DNA of 5,824 nt from Planctomycetaceae bacterium (GTDB lineage Bacteria; Planctomycetota; Planctomycetia; Planctomycetales; Planctomycetaceae): the NCBI GenBank assembly GCA_020426125.1, contig JAGQQQ010000367.1:1-5824 (forward strand), written 5' to 3'. Under the pieces are notes generated by a model, which was given only the letters and a program-made list of their open reading frames with translations, was not told the origin of the DNA and did not search any database. Below are positions 5,684 to 5,824 of this stretch, in pieces. The position numbers were made by a program, and so were the translations under genes. Position 1 is the first letter of the stretch, and each line of letters opens with the position of its first letter.

Positions 5684-5693
5684 GCCACGTGGC
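5684..5693. other. Perfect 10-bp palindrome GCCACGTGGC
   Basis: The sequence GCCACGTGGC is its own reverse complement and centres on CACGTG. It lies 143 bases upstream of the sulfatase start, two bases after an 8-bp palindrome CGCTAGCG (5675-5682). Adjacent palindromes ahead of a gene could be operators, but in GC-rich DNA they can also arise by chance. Confidence 0.3.
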
Positions 5694-5727
5694 CGCAATC
5701 AAAAAGGAGATCTGATTGAGGCCGCGA

Positions 5728-5764
5728 GGGGACAGGGGCCGGGGAGATGGGCCGGGGAGATGGG
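5728..5764 (+). repeat. G-rich tandem repeat with G-quadruplex potential
   Basis: Two exact copies of the 13-mer GGGCCGGGGAGAT (5736-5748 and 5749-5761) are followed by GGG, giving about 2.2 copies. With the GGGG at 5728-5731 the plus strand carries six runs of three or four G (5728-5731, 5735-5738, 5741-5744, 5749-5751, 5754-5757, 5762-5764) separated by two to four bases. This satisfies the usual intramolecular G-quadruplex pattern. The G-rich strand is the template strand for the sulfatase and the coding strand for the possible gene at 5802. The segment lies 187-223 bases upstream of the sulfatase start. Confidence 0.75.
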
Positions 5765-5801
5765 ATGTCCACAATTGCCGCACCGCCTTCCCCTGACTCC
5801 T

Positions 5802-5824
5802 ATGGCTCGTCGCAAAAAAAGTGT
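5802..5824 (+). CDS. Possible start of a divergent gene, cut by the window edge
   Basis: An ATG at 5802 on the plus strand opens MARRKKS and runs out of the window after seven complete codons. A short basic N-terminus of this kind occurs in planctomycete Y1/REP-associated (IS200-like) transposases and other nucleic-acid-binding proteins, but seven residues cannot identify a family. There is no clear Shine-Dalgarno before it. The seven-A run lies inside the Lys codons. This is a prediction only. Confidence 0.25.

Larger units (their letters stand above)
5542..5801 (-). promoter_or_regulatory. Leader region upstream of the sulfatase, no gene seen
   Basis: These 260 bases lie between the sulfatase start and a possible divergent plus-strand start. 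I found no credible coding frame on either strand. The half near the sulfatase should hold its promoter, but no good -10/-35 pair stands out and there is no Shine-Dalgarno. The far half contains a 10-bp palindrome and a G-rich tandem repeat, listed separately. If the gene beginning at 5802 is real, this is a bidirectional control region. Confidence 0.4.

Noticed and set aside
1..5824. CRISPR arrays, tRNA or rRNA genes, riboswitch classes and defence systems
   Set aside because: I found no regularly spaced repeats, no cloverleaf or rRNA segments, no recognisable riboswitch core, and no nuclease, methylase or toxin-antitoxin families.

Overview
The window (about 57% GC by eye) looks like a chromosomal piece of a Planctomycetota bacterium. 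The main evidence is a gene of the Minf_1886 family (TIGR04138), which is restricted to Planctomycetes and Verrucomicrobia. It lies beside a RicT/PSP1-type iron-sulfur protein, a Sec-exported type I sulfatase and a Tat-exported beta-propeller-like protein, all common in planctomycete genomes. Genus and species cannot be told from this sequence.

Layout: every well-supported gene is on the minus strand, so transcription runs from high to low coordinates. In that order: a G-rich leader with a tandem repeat (5542-5801), a sulfatase (5541-4075), ricT/PSP1 (4031-3153), Minf_1886 (3019-2621), a possible 43-residue cysteine-containing small protein (2602-2471), a single-pass membrane protein (2474-2010), a Tat-signal propeller-like protein (1973-708), and a doubtful 119-codon frame coupled to it by a GTGA overlap (711-352). 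The left edge holds a dead 3' remnant of an IS630-family transposase (340-17). At the right edge a plus-strand start codon with a basic N-terminus (5802 onward) may begin a divergent gene that leaves the window.

How the genes fit together: the minus-strand genes are 43, 133, 18, -4, 36 and -4 bases apart, which suggests one long transcription unit or two, with a possible break in the 133-base gap before Minf_1886. Several junctions look built for translational coupling: an ATGA overlap, a GTGA overlap, and a 10-bp hairpin that starts two bases after one stop codon and hides the next gene's Shine-Dalgarno sequence. A second set of short inverted repeats sits on the Minf_1886 ribosome-binding site. 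Two products, the sulfatase and the propeller-like protein, are exported, and one is membrane-anchored. RicT and Minf_1886 are cytoplasmic, so the cluster mixes cell-surface and housekeeping roles.

No defence system, CRISPR array, tRNA, rRNA or complete mobile element is visible. The parts least explained by known families are the 43-residue CPCC frame, the two leader hairpins, the G-rich tandem repeat and the region 341-711.
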